Source: Odoribacter laneus YIT 12061
Lineage (GTDB): Bacteria; Bacteroidota; Bacteroidia; Bacteroidales; Marinifilaceae
Assembly: GCF_000243215.1 (NCBI RefSeq)
Contig: NZ_JH594596.1
Location: 1,772,892-1,836,891 of the forward strand
DNA length: 64,000 nucleotides
Direction: 5' to 3'
How positions within the stretch are numbered: the stretch's first letter is position 1; the number at the start of each line of letters is the position of its first letter. The notes under the pieces are model-generated. The model ran no database searches. It saw only the letters and a program-made list of their open reading frames with translations, and was not told the DNA's origin. The translations under genes were made by a program, and so were the position numbers. Below, in pieces: positions 52,537 to 61,336 of this stretch.

Positions 52537-53445
52537 TCAGTTAACATCACATCCTTCCCCGCTACAATGTCCTTCAGGAGTCTCAAATTCAAGGGTTGCA
52601 TGAGCTACTCCTTCTTGCCGGAGTTTTGATTTAATCTCGCATTTTAGGGATTCCATTTGCTCCATATTTCCGACGACGACATGCACGGTCAAAGCCGTCT
52701 CCGTCGTACTCAATGCCCAAATATGCATATGATGTATGCTTTTCACTCCGGCAATCGAAGTGATTACCTGTCCAATATGTTTATAATCCGTTCCAATCGG
52801 GACCCCATCCAAAGAAAGCCGTAAGCTTCCTTTTAGCAATCCCCAGGTGGAATATACGATGATTCCTACTATGCCTATTCCAATCAAAGGGTCAATAATA
52901 TACCAACCTGTATACTGGATAAGAATACCCGAAACGACAACTCCTATTGAAACTAAAGCATCCGCCGCCATATGAAGATAAGCTCCTTTTACATTCAAAT
53001 CTTTCTCTTTGTCCCGCATAAAAAGCCAGGCCGTCACAGCATTGATGATCACCCCCGCTCCTGCTACCCAAGCCACAGCGTCTCCATCCACCGGACGAGG
53101 ATGAAATAACTTATCTATACTTTCTCCCAGAATAAACCCGACGGCAATCAACAGAATCACAGCATTCAGTAAAGATACCAATATGGTACTTTTTTTATAC
53201 CCGTATGTATACCGGGTATTGGAATGAACTTTTGCTAAACGAAAAGCCAGCATCGCCAACACTAAGCTTGCAACATCCCCTAAATTATGCCCCGCATCAG
53301 AAATCAATCCCAGCGAATCGTACCAAAAACCAGCAATAAATTCAACGACGACAAACCCGGCATTCAAAACGATACCTATAATAAAAGCCTTATTTAAAGA
53401 AGTCATCTCATGAGAATGATGTTCATGCTTATGCTCGTGTGCCAT
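52537..53445 (-). CDS. Cation diffusion facilitator (zinc exporter type)
   Basis: 302 residues from the ATG at 53445, which gives the His-rich cytosolic start MAHEHKHEHHSH. Six helices include the metal-site motif HxxxD in 'GLISDAGHNLGDVASL' (helix 2) and 'AYLHMAADALVSIGVV' (helix 5). The C-terminal cytoplasmic domain contains 'IHHMHIWALSTTETALTVHVVV'. The sequence fits CzcD/ZitB-type Zn2+ (or Cd2+, Co2+) exporters driven by protons. The final 'CSGEGCDVN' cysteines could bind metal. It is monocistronic. Confidence 0.92.
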   Translation of the reverse strand: MAHEHKHEHHSHEMTSLNKAFIIGIVLNAGFVVVEFIAGFWYDSLGLISDAGHNLGDVASLVLAMLAFRLAKVHSNTRYTYGYKKSTILVSLLNAVILLIAVGFILGESIDKLFHPRPVDGDAVAWVAGAGVIINAVTAWLFMRDKEKDLNVKGAYLHMAADALVSIGVVVSGILIQYTGWYIIDPLIGIGIVGIIVYSTWGLLKGSLRLSLDGVPIGTDYKHIGQVITSIAGVKSIHHMHIWALSTTETALTVHVVVGNMEQMESLKCEIKSKLRQEGVAHATLEFETPEGHCSGEGCDVN

Positions 53446-53699
53446 AATCTTTGTTTTAATTATCCGGAACAAAATAAAACGGTTCTAAAGCCAGAACGAC
53501 AATAAAGAGGCAGACTTTATCCTACACTCCCTATCTTTCTATTTCCTCCGTATTCTTTTTTATAATGATTATTCAAAGTCTACTCCTCCCTTTTGGAATA
53601 TACCAGTAAAAATATACGTAATCCCTCCGAAAAACAATCCCCTAAAGTTATGAATTTATCTTAAAATTCCCTTGTCAAGAAAATACTACCCGAAGAAAA

Positions 53700-54302
53700 T
53701 TATTCAAAAATTTCCGGACAAAGATTTACTTCAGAACGTGTAAAAATACCGCTGATCAGCATCCAATAATCAGGCCATTCCTCCGTATTACTCCATTTCA
53801 ACGGAACCTGCAATAATTCTTCTGCCGTACGACTTAAATCAAATCCCAAAGCTTCGAGAGAAGGACGTATCCACTCCGGATGACAGCAGGGTAATCTCCA
53901 AATTTTCCTGCATTGGCCTTCCGGACATAAATGACAAGTACCGGCATAAAAAGCCCGGCTACCCGGATATACAATTTCTAAATTCCGCAAACAGGGATCT
54001 AGTTTGGCCCTTACTTCTTTCAACAACTGCCAGACGGTGATTTGTTTTTTCTGTCCGGATGCAGCATTTTGCTTCCCCTCCAGCAGCGGAACGATCTGCG
54101 TGCCAATCAGAGAAACAAATTCATAGGTCTGTAATCCGGCAGCCAGGTCCCTTTCATAAGGGGGACAAACCCAACAGTTATCGTAACGGTCACATTCCTT
54201 ACAAAAGGCCTCAAATTTTTCCACATTCCGATATTCCCTGACATAATCCGCAGCCCTAAGCCTATAAAAATGATAGGTAAGCGTATAACTCATTCCTTCC
54301 AT
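53700..54302 (-). CDS. DUF2284 putative metal-binding protein
   Basis: 200 residues with two cysteine clusters: 'CKECDRYDNCWVCPPYERD' near residues 34-52 and 'CHLCPEGQCRKIWRLPCCHPEW' near 130-150. This matches the DUF2284 family of small cysteine-rich proteins, which are of unknown function and may bind an iron-sulfur or other metal centre. It starts 4 bp after the cbiL stop, so the two are almost certainly co-transcribed. That suggests a role in corrin or cobalt metabolism, such as redox handling, which is inference. Confidence 0.75.
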   Translation of the reverse strand: MEGMSYTLTYHFYRLRAADYVREYRNVEKFEAFCKECDRYDNCWVCPPYERDLAAGLQTYEFVSLIGTQIVPLLEGKQNAASGQKKQITVWQLLKEVRAKLDPCLRNLEIVYPGSRAFYAGTCHLCPEGQCRKIWRLPCCHPEWIRPSLEALGFDLSRTAEELLQVPLKWSNTEEWPDYWMLISGIFTRSEVNLCPEIFE

Positions 54303-54306
54303 TTGA

Positions 54307-55035
54307 TCATTTAGTAATATTTTTATGCCTCTTTGCAGCTTGGATGACCAAAATGGAAAAATAGGTAAAAGGATGTTTCAGAATTTCTGCATATACAGAA
54401 GTTATGTATTCTGCTGCAGTTCCGACCTGCTCAAAATAGAAATAATGTTCCTCCGGATGATGTGCCATATAGGAACGTACAATTTCTTCCCCCAAAGGTA
54501 CTTTCATGATAACCACCGTATAACCGCGATTCAAAGCAGACTCTAGTTCTTCTGCCGAAACATCTCCAGGGATCACCAGCATCCGTTCCCGCTGTTTTAC
54601 AATATGTAATCCGACAGAAGCTCCCGCCGCAATAAAGGCAGGTACACCTGCAATCATTTTTACCGATATGCCAAGTCGTTGTAATTTTTCGAAAATATAA
54701 TGAGCTGAAGAATAAAAACAAGCATCTCCCTCGGCAGTTAGGCTCACCTTCTGTCCCGCCCCCGCACATTCTGCCATTTCCTTACAGATTTCGTCGTAAA
54801 CTTTATTGACAGCCGTCCGGTCGGTTGACATAGGTACTAAAAAAAAGCGGATTTTTGCTGTATTTATCCCTAAAGCTTCCAGAATACGAGCAGCTTTTGA
54901 TTCTCTCTCCTCTTTCCCCCGAAGGGTAGCCGGACAAAAAATGACATCTGCTGCCTGTAGAGTTTTTAATGCTTTTACAGTGATCAGTTCCGGTTCTCCC
55001 GGTCCCAAAGAAACCCCAGTGATCTTTCCATTCAT
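54307..55035 (-). CDS. cbiL: Precorrin-2/cobalt-factor II C20-methyltransferase
   Basis: 242 residues from the ATG at 55035 (MNGKITGVSLGPGEPELITVKALKTLQAADVIFCP). An upstream TTG is in frame but less likely. The tetrapyrrole methylase features are 'GVSLGPGEPELITV', 'VSLTAEGDACFYSSAHYIFEKLQRLGISVKMIAGVPAFIAAGASVGLHIV' and 'YTVVIMKVPLG'. The C20 enzyme subfamily is indicated by 'DACFYSSA' and 'PAFIAAGA'. It methylates C20 with SAM in the cobinamide-ring pathway. It is separated from the other biosynthetic genes by the uptake operon. Confidence 0.9.
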   Translation of the reverse strand: MNGKITGVSLGPGEPELITVKALKTLQAADVIFCPATLRGKEERESKAARILEALGINTAKIRFFLVPMSTDRTAVNKVYDEICKEMAECAGAGQKVSLTAEGDACFYSSAHYIFEKLQRLGISVKMIAGVPAFIAAGASVGLHIVKQRERMLVIPGDVSAEELESALNRGYTVVIMKVPLGEEIVRSYMAHHPEEHYFYFEQVGTAAEYITSVYAEILKHPFTYFSILVIQAAKRHKNITK

Positions 55036-55067
55036 AAATTGCAATATTAATAGATTCCATTCCTCCG

Positions 55068-55098
55068 CAAAAATCAGAAAAAAATAAAAGCAGTCAAA
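55068..55098 (-). promoter_or_regulatory. Likely promoter of cbiL-DUF2284
   Basis: On the minus strand TTTG (55095-55098), a 19-bp spacer and GATTTTTG (55068-55075; 7 of 8). It lies back-to-back with the riboswitch promoter. No riboswitch is seen on this strand. Confidence 0.5.
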
Positions 55099-55108
55099 AT
55101 ATTAATGC

Positions 55109-55116
55109 TATCTTTG
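55109..55116 (+). promoter_or_regulatory. -7 box upstream of the cobalamin riboswitch
   Basis: TATCTTTG matches TAnnTTTG perfectly just before the riboswitch start. The expected -33 region (TAAA) is poor. Confidence 0.45.
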
Positions 55117-55117
55117 C

Positions 55118-55300
55118 GCATGCGTCGGTACTTTCCTGAAGGAAAGATAAGGGAATCCTGTGAGAATCCGGAACTGTCCCCGCAGCTGTAATGTCTTTAT
55201 CGCCTAAAAGCGGATTTTTTCAAAAACATCCACTGAAGTCAATAGCTTTGGGAAGGAGAAAAAATGACAAGTCAGAAAACCTGCCGATACGAAAATGGAG
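55118..55300 (+). ncRNA. Cobalamin riboswitch upstream of btuF
   Basis: The region begins with GCATGCGTCGGTACTTTCC and includes the core 'AAGGGAATCCTGTGAGAATC', then 'GGAACTGTCCCCGCAGCTGT', the conserved part of adenosylcobalamin sensors. The 3' side ends in 'AGTCAGAAAACCTGCCGA', the closing P1 partner. The btuF ATG at 55330 follows about 30 nt later, so binding probably controls translation or early termination of the uptake operon. Exact ends are approximate. Confidence 0.93.
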
Positions 55301-55329
55301 TATTAATTAATCTTTCGGAGGAAAAGAAA

Positions 55330-56478
55330 ATGAAGTGTATTTTTATTTCTCTTCTATTATTATGCAGTAGTTTGTTTGTCTGCTGTCATTCCCAATCTCC
55401 TAAACAATCGGCCGCTACGGAAACCTTCCCTCCGGAAATTTCTGTCCGGCAGGCGGACATTCGCTATGCAGAAGGTTTTAAATTGGATTACCGGCAAGGC
55501 TATATTCTATTGCGTATTCAGGATCCTCAATCTCCGAACAGCTCGGAATATTGCTTCGCTCTCCGGCAAAAAGGAACGACGCCCCCCATTCCGACAGGGG
55601 TAACGCCTCTCGACCTTCCGATAAACCGGTTTATTTGCATGACATCTTTACAACTTTCCAATTTTATCCGCCTGAAGGCCACGGAGAAAGTCGTAGGGAT
55701 CAGTAGTACCCGATTTCTGAAAAATAAAAAAATCCGCCAACAGATGGCTGAAGGCAAAACTCAAAAGATCGGTATCGAAGGAAACTTCGATCCGGAAATT
55801 ATCATGAGCCTGGCCCCGGATGTGATTCTGATCTCTCCTTTTAAACAAGGCGGATACGATGCGATGAAAGAAGTGGACATCCCCCTTATCCCCCATCTGG
55901 GCTATAAAGAAACGACACCTTTAGGACAAGCTGAATGGATCAAACTCATCGGCCTATTGACCGGCAAAGAAAAAGAAGCCAGTGAAATTTTTAACGGCAT
56001 CGAAAACCGGTACAATACCTTGAAAAAACGGACCGCTAACCTCCAAAGCCGGCCGGTCGTTCTGAGCGGAGAAATACATGGAGGGACCTGGTATGCCGTA
56101 GGAGGACGCAGTTTTCTAGCTCAGGTTTTTCAGGATGCCGGAGCCGACTACTTTTTGAAAGACGATCTCCGTTCCGGAGGCATACACCTGGATTTTGAAA
56201 CAGTATATAATCAAGCAGACCGGGCAGATTACTGGCGGATCCTGAACAGTTTTCCCGGTAATTATTCTTATGAAGCCTTGAAAGCCCAGGACGCACGGTA
56301 TGCAGATTTCCGGGCTTTCCGGCAGAAAGGTGTCATTTACTGCAATATGCGGGAAAAAGCTTATTACGAAGAAATGCCGATGGAACCGGATGTGCTGCTC
56401 TCCGATTTTATAAAAGTATTTCATCCGGAATTATTACCCGATTATACTCCCGTTTATTACAATTTATTAAAAGAATAA
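55330..56478 (+). CDS. btuF: Cobalamin ABC transporter substrate-binding lipoprotein
   Basis: 382 residues from the ATG at 55330. The longer frame from 55264 overlaps the riboswitch and lacks a signal. The lipoprotein signal is MKCIFISLLLLCSSLFVCC. The class III periplasmic-binding fold is shown by 'RFICMTSLQLSNFIRLKATEKVVGISS', 'GNFDPEIIMSLAPDVILISPF' and 'PLGQAEWIKLIGLLTGKEKEASEIFNGI'. The riboswitch immediately upstream identifies the ligand as a cobamide rather than a siderophore. The neighbours encode the permease and ATPase. Confidence 0.88.
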   Translation: MKCIFISLLLLCSSLFVCCHSQSPKQSAATETFPPEISVRQADIRYAEGFKLDYRQGYILLRIQDPQSPNSSEYCFALRQKGTTPPIPTGVTPLDLPINRFICMTSLQLSNFIRLKATEKVVGISSTRFLKNKKIRQQMAEGKTQKIGIEGNFDPEIIMSLAPDVILISPFKQGGYDAMKEVDIPLIPHLGYKETTPLGQAEWIKLIGLLTGKEKEASEIFNGIENRYNTLKKRTANLQSRPVVLSGEIHGGTWYAVGGRSFLAQVFQDAGADYFLKDDLRSGGIHLDFETVYNQADRADYWRILNSFPGNYSYEALKAQDARYADFRAFRQKGVIYCNMREKAYYEEMPMEPDVLLSDFIKVFHPELLPDYTPVYYNLLKE

Positions 56479-56484
56479 TCTGCC

Positions 56485-57528
56485 ATGAGGTATCCGGGTA
56501 AAAATAGCATAGGAATTTTTTTAATTACCTTTTCTATCCTTCTCCTTTTATTTTTGAATTTAGTATGGGGATCGGTATCCATTCCTCTTTCTTCTATCGG
56601 AAATATCCTCCTGGATAGAGGTAACGAACCGGAGTCCTGGCAAAATATCATTTGGAAATCCCGTTTTCCTCAAGCCCTGACGGCCCTGGTAGCTGGAGCC
56701 GGCTTATCTATCAGCGGTTTGCAAATGCAAACTGTTTTCCATAATCCGTTAGCAGGTCCTTCCGTACTCGGCATCAGTTCCGGCGCAAGCCTGGGAGTCG
56801 CTTTTGTCGTATTATTTTCAGGCAGCATAGGAGGCGTTGCCCTTAGTCGTCTGGGCTTTATCGGGGAAGTTGCCCTCTCGGTCGCAGCCATCGCAGGAGC
56901 CTTAGCCGTTATGTCCCTCATCGTTTTCGCTTCCCGAAAAATAAAAGGGAATGTTACCCTATTGATTGTCGGAGTGATGATCGGTTACATTGCCAACGCC
57001 GTAATAGGAGTGCTAAAATTTTTCAGTGTGGAAGAAGATATCAAAGCTTACGTAATCTGGGGCCTGGGAAGTTTTTCCCGCGTATCCGGCAATCAAATGA
57101 CGCTTTTCGTCAGTCTGATGCTCGTTCTGATCCCTCTTTCTTTCTTACTTGTAAAAACATTAAATCTGTTATTATTGGGTGAAGGATACGCCCGGAATCT
57201 GGGACTAAATATCAAACGGGCCCGTATAGAAGTCATTGCCTGCTCCGGCGTTCTGACCGCAATTGTAACAGCCTATTGCGGTCCCATCATCTTTTTAGGA
57301 CTGGCAGTTCCCCATCTCTGCCGTGCGATTTTCCAAACCTCCGACCATCGCATGCTGATGCCGGCAAGTATGTCATTGGGAGCAGCCCTGGCTTTGCTCT
57401 GTAATCTCATTGCCCGTATGCCCGGTTTCGAAGGAGCCCTCCCGGTAAATTCCGTCACTGCCCTAATCGGAGCTCCGGTGGTGGCCTCTGTTTTATTCCG
57501 TAAACGTAAAAATGAATGGAATGAATAA
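56485..57528 (+). CDS. btuC: Cobalamin ABC transporter permease
   Basis: 347 residues with nine to ten helices of the FecCD/BtuC family. Signature stretches are 'SRFPQALTALVAGAGLSISGLQMQTVFHNPLAGPSVLGISSGASLG', 'IWGLGSFSRVSGNQM', 'GEGYARNLGLNIKRARIEVIACSGVLTAIVTAYCGPIIFLGLAVPHLCRAIF' (the ATPase-contacting loop) and 'GALPVNSVTALIGAPVVASVLFRKRK'. It begins 6 bp after btuF and overlaps the ATPase gene by 17 bp, consistent with one mRNA. Confidence 0.92.
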   Translation: MRYPGKNSIGIFLITFSILLLLFLNLVWGSVSIPLSSIGNILLDRGNEPESWQNIIWKSRFPQALTALVAGAGLSISGLQMQTVFHNPLAGPSVLGISSGASLGVAFVVLFSGSIGGVALSRLGFIGEVALSVAAIAGALAVMSLIVFASRKIKGNVTLLIVGVMIGYIANAVIGVLKFFSVEEDIKAYVIWGLGSFSRVSGNQMTLFVSLMLVLIPLSFLLVKTLNLLLLGEGYARNLGLNIKRARIEVIACSGVLTAIVTAYCGPIIFLGLAVPHLCRAIFQTSDHRMLMPASMSLGAALALLCNLIARMPGFEGALPVNSVTALIGAPVVASVLFRKRKNEWNE

Positions 57529-58546
57529 ACAAGCTACCCTATCTATACGGGACCTTTCTATCGGTTACAAAACGAAAGGAAATCAGAAAATTGTCGCCCA
57601 GCATCTCAATTCTGTCATCTACAATCAGGAACTGACCTGTCTACTCGGAGCAAACGGCGTCGGAAAATCTACCCTTCTCCGCACCCTTTCTGCATTTCAG
57701 CCGAAATTAGCAGGAACAATCGATTTACTGGGAAAAGAAGTAAGCAGTTACTCTGACAAAGAACTCTCTACCTTATTGGGTATCGTTCTGACCGAAAAAT
57801 GTGACATCCGCAATATGAGCGTAACGGAATTAGTAGGTATGGGCCGTAGTCCTTATACCGGATTTTGGGGAAAACTCAGTCCCGCCGATAAGCAAATCGT
57901 TGCCAACGCTATTGACACGGTAAACATCCGCCCCTTGGCCCACCGCCTGACCCATACGCTAAGCGATGGCGAACGACAGAAGGTAATGATTGCCAAAGCA
58001 CTAGCACAACAAACTCCCATTATCATCCTGGACGAACCCACTGCCTTCCTGGATTTTCCCAGCAAAGTAGAAATCATGCAATTGCTTCACCGGCTTTCCC
58101 GTGAATCCCATAAAACAATTTTTCTTTCCACACACGATTTAGAATTGGCCCTTCAAATTGCTGATAAGATCTGGCTTATGGACAAAGTAAACGGACTGAC
58201 CACAGGTACCCCTGAAGATTTAGCCCTGAACGGACACCTGAGCCATTTCTTTGCCCGCAAAGGAATTACTTTCGATTTAGAAACCGGCCTTTTCCGCATC
58301 ACGAATCACTACCGCTACAAAATCCGGCTGACCGGACACGGACAAAAATACGCCATGGCCCGCAAAGCTTTACAACGCAACGAAATTCTGGCAGACCGAA
58401 AAGTAGAATCAGAAGTAGTAATCGAAACCGGTAATCTGCAAAGTCCTGAATTTATACTACATTTTCCTCAACAACCTCCCCGCATCGTAACGACTATAGC
58501 AGACTTGTTAAAACAAGTGGGAGAATATTTAAAAACAAAACATTGA
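57512..58546 (+). CDS. btuD: Cobalamin ABC transporter ATPase with C-terminal extension
   Basis: 344 residues. The ATPase core (about 8-255) shows Walker A 'LLGANGVGKSTLLRTL', the signature 'HTLSDGERQKVMIAKALAQ', Walker B 'IIILDEPTAFLDFPSKV' and the switch His in 'IFLSTHDLELAL'. It carries about 90 extra residues beyond the core (ITFDLETGLFRITNHY onward), which have no motif I recognise. E. coli BtuD is about 250 residues, so this is clearly longer. The extension may be a regulatory domain, as in some Bacteroidetes FecE-like ATPases. Last gene of the uptake operon. Confidence 0.9.
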   Translation: MNGMNKQATLSIRDLSIGYKTKGNQKIVAQHLNSVIYNQELTCLLGANGVGKSTLLRTLSAFQPKLAGTIDLLGKEVSSYSDKELSTLLGIVLTEKCDIRNMSVTELVGMGRSPYTGFWGKLSPADKQIVANAIDTVNIRPLAHRLTHTLSDGERQKVMIAKALAQQTPIIILDEPTAFLDFPSKVEIMQLLHRLSRESHKTIFLSTHDLELALQIADKIWLMDKVNGLTTGTPEDLALNGHLSHFFARKGITFDLETGLFRITNHYRYKIRLTGHGQKYAMARKALQRNEILADRKVESEVVIETGNLQSPEFILHFPQQPPRIVTTIADLLKQVGEYLKTKH

Positions 58547-58702
58547 ACAGGACATTCTCCGGAAGTATTTACAAAAGAAGGATCCGTGAATACGCTTTTG
58601 CCTGAAAACAGAGGTCGGATAATAAGGTACAAACACTCCTCTCTTTAAAGGAATATAAAACAGTAAAGCCCCCAGGAAAAACAAGAGGCCCCTCTCTAAA
58701 GT

Positions 58703-58740
58703 TAAAAGATTGTTTTAAAATTAATTAAAACAATCTTTTA
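58703..58740. terminator. Bidirectional terminator between btuD and ferritin
   Basis: A 16-bp perfect stem (TAAAAGATTGTTTTAA with TTAAAACAATCTTTTA) with a 6-nt loop, between convergent genes. Confidence 0.85.
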
Positions 58741-58756
58741 TAAAAATTCAATTTCT

Positions 58757-59266
58757 TTACTCGGCAGCAATCGGAGTATAAACGCGCGTGCCCAGTTCTT
58801 TATCCAAAGTATATATACCGAAACCATTGTCTTTAATCATCCGGAGAGCATCGATAATTCCCTGTGCAGCAGCTTCTTCTTCCACTTGCTCGTCCACAAA
58901 CCACTTCAACATGGACTGAGTGGCATAATCCTTCTCTTCGGTCGCTAAGGAATAAAGATCATTGATTAAGGCCGTTACTTTCATTTCGTGAGCCAATGTA
59001 TCCTCAAAAGCTTTTAAAGGCGACTCCCATTGAGTATTTACTTCAGCAATCGGCTTTAATTCCGGACGTCCGCCCCTTGAAATCAAATAATTGAATAATT
59101 TCATGGCATGATCTTGCTCTTCCCTAAACTGTATATGCATCCAGTTTGCAAAACCCGGCTGACCTTTTACTGCAAAATCTGCAGACATCGATAAATACAA
59201 ATAAGCTGACCAAAATTCAGCATTGATTTGCTCATTTAAAGCATTTTCCAATTTTTTACTTAACAT
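58757..59266 (-). CDS. ftnA: Ferritin
   Basis: 169 residues of the four-helix ferritin family. The ferroxidase centre is indicated by Glu in 'LNEQINAEFWSAYLYLSM', Glu and His in 'IQFREEQDHAMKLFNYL', and Glu in 'DEQVEEEAAAQGIIDAL'. No haem-binding Met of bacterioferritin is visible. It stores iron in a 24-mer shell in the cytoplasm. It stands alone between the B12 uptake and B12 synthesis operons. Confidence 0.95.
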   Translation of the reverse strand: MLSKKLENALNEQINAEFWSAYLYLSMSADFAVKGQPGFANWMHIQFREEQDHAMKLFNYLISRGGRPELKPIAEVNTQWESPLKAFEDTLAHEMKVTALINDLYSLATEEKDYATQSMLKWFVDEQVEEEAAAQGIIDALRMIKDNGFGIYTLDKELGTRVYTPIAAE

Positions 59267-59471
59267 TTTCTTTTTATTTAGATTATTAAAATTTTAAAGC
59301 CATACCACAACTGCAATGTTAACAAGAATTGGAAAAATTTGCAAAACAAATAAAATATTTTCAAGCTAATTCCTTCCTCTCCATAAGAAACAGAGAGTTT
59401 AAACTTATCCTAAAAATTTGAGAGGGATAAAGAGAAAAAGCGGGAACACATCCGGAAATATAGGACAGGAT

Positions 59472-61289
59472 TCAGGGAAACAGAAAATCAGGACTAAGTA
59501 ATCCTTCACTCGTTTCCGGAATTAAGATAATTTCCAGGCTACCGTTTTTAAATACAGGGGCACACACCTCTTGACATTTTCGGACCAATAATTCGAAAAA
59601 CGGATGATTCTGGGGTAACAAAGACCAGAGCTCCCGGGCTAAAGTGATCTGCTTAACCTTTTCCCAAACGGTTTCCTCAACTCCGGACTCCTGCATCAGC
59701 GTGACAATAAAATCACGGTTCATCAGAACATGACGACTATGAGTATCCTGATGTCCTTCAGCCAATTTGACAGCCTTTCCAATCATTATGCCCATCGTGA
59801 TGCGACTTATACCTTCCTCTTCCGCTATTTTTAAAGTCTCCCCGATATAATTTCCGTAATGGACAAAAGCCTGTGGAGATAATTCCGAAAAACGTTCTCT
59901 TACTATCCGTTCACTTTTAGCTCCGGAATTAATCACGATATGTTTGCATCCCAATGCTCCGGCTACCTGGATTTCTTTCCGGATAGTAGCCACAAAAGCT
60001 TCAGCAGAAAAAGGCTTGACGACACCGGAAGTCCCGATAATCGAAATTCCGCCTTCTATCCCCAATTTGGGATTAAACGTTTTCAATGCCAATTCTTTTC
60101 CCCCGGGCACAGTGAGCATAATATCTATACCTTGGGAAATTTTATAAAAAGACTGTAATTTCCGCAACTCTTCCTCCATCATCCGGCGGGGAACCGGATT
60201 AATGGCCGGAGCTCCGATTTCCAATCCCAATCCGGGTAAAGTTACAACTCCTACCCCCTCGCCCGGTAAAAACCGGAGCTCATGGGTGGTATTAAAATTT
60301 ACGGTAGCACGTATTTCGCATCCGTTGGTGATATCGGGATCATCCCCTGCATCTTTCACAACGGAATAAGTGACCCGCCCTTCTTCCCTGCTGACAAGCC
60401 CCACCGGCAACTCCATCTCTTTCCCGCAAGGCAGGACAAACCGGCAATTTCGTAAAACCGTTCCGGAGACCAGCGTTATGAAAGCAGCCTTAGCCGCAGC
60501 ACAGGCACAACTACCCGTTGTATAACCTGTTCTCAAAGGGAAAAAGCCAGGTAATAAACGTTCCAACTGATGGCGGAAGCCATTCTCTCCCCTCACCGTA
60601 TAAAAAGCCTCCGGTACAGGCGGTCGTTTTAATACAATAACCAGTATTCTTTTTTCTACAGCAGCCTTCACTTTCTCTTCAAAATAACCGGAAGTACCAC
60701 TTTCTTTCGTCACTATGGCATCCGGACGGATACGCTCTATCAACTTTTCAATCCCTTCGCCTTCTTCATAATACAATAATTTTTCCCGTGGGAAACCATA
60801 TTTTTCTGCCAAAGGTAAAGACTGTTCCCGGTCCAATACCCGAAACCAACAATTATGCCGGCACCAGTAGGACTTTAAACGAGGAATGGTTTGTACCCCC
60901 GTCAAAGCCAACAGATTGCGTATATTCTGTTCACAGAGATAATCGACTATCTCCTCCCAGGATTCACACCAGATGAAAGCCGTATCCCGGGCAGGATATG
61001 TCCGCTCATAACGGATAACAGGTACACCCAGTTCCACAGCTGCCTGCTTGATATTTTCCCGAAGCTGCACAGCAAAAGGATGGGCGGCATCCACCAATAA
61101 GCCGACTCCTTTTTCCCGGCAAAAAGCTACTATCCCGGCAGCATCCATACCTCCGGAAAGGCGTTCTACATAGTTACTTTCCAGCCGCTGCCGGTCGCCT
61201 TTCGTCGAGTAATAATATTTTTTCCCGGCTCCGTCCAGTAACTGCACGACTTTTCGTCCCTCTGTCGTTCCTCCGAATACTAAAATCAC
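59472..61289 (-). CDS. CobK(CbiJ)-CbiD fusion: precorrin-6A reductase / precorrin-5B C1-methyltransferase
   Basis: 605 residues. Residues 1-245 match precorrin-6A reductase: 'MILVFGGTTEGRKVVQLL', 'VGLLVDAAHPFAVQLRENI' and 'AIVTKESGTSGYFEEKVKAA'. Residues 250-605 match CbiD: 'PLRTGYTTGSCACAAAKAAF', 'VSREEGRVTYSVVKDAGDDPDITNG', 'PAINPVPRRMM' and 'GCKHIVINSGAKSERI'. The two steps are close in the anaerobic pathway: CbiD methylates C1 and CbiJ reduces the resulting cobalt-precorrin-6A. Such fusions are known in some Bacteroidetes. It is the last gene of the leftward operon, 48 bp after cbiG-cobM. Confidence 0.9.
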   Translation of the reverse strand: MILVFGGTTEGRKVVQLLDGAGKKYYYSTKGDRQRLESNYVERLSGGMDAAGIVAFCREKGVGLLVDAAHPFAVQLRENIKQAAVELGVPVIRYERTYPARDTAFIWCESWEEIVDYLCEQNIRNLLALTGVQTIPRLKSYWCRHNCWFRVLDREQSLPLAEKYGFPREKLLYYEEGEGIEKLIERIRPDAIVTKESGTSGYFEEKVKAAVEKRILVIVLKRPPVPEAFYTVRGENGFRHQLERLLPGFFPLRTGYTTGSCACAAAKAAFITLVSGTVLRNCRFVLPCGKEMELPVGLVSREEGRVTYSVVKDAGDDPDITNGCEIRATVNFNTTHELRFLPGEGVGVVTLPGLGLEIGAPAINPVPRRMMEEELRKLQSFYKISQGIDIMLTVPGGKELALKTFNPKLGIEGGISIIGTSGVVKPFSAEAFVATIRKEIQVAGALGCKHIVINSGAKSERIVRERFSELSPQAFVHYGNYIGETLKIAEEEGISRITMGIMIGKAVKLAEGHQDTHSRHVLMNRDFIVTLMQESGVEETVWEKVKQITLARELWSLLPQNHPFFELLVRKCQEVCAPVFKNGSLEIILIPETSEGLLSPDFLFP

Positions 61290-61336
61290 CTCTTATCGAT
61301 TAAACTTTTTTCGAAAATATCTCTGACAAAACGAAA

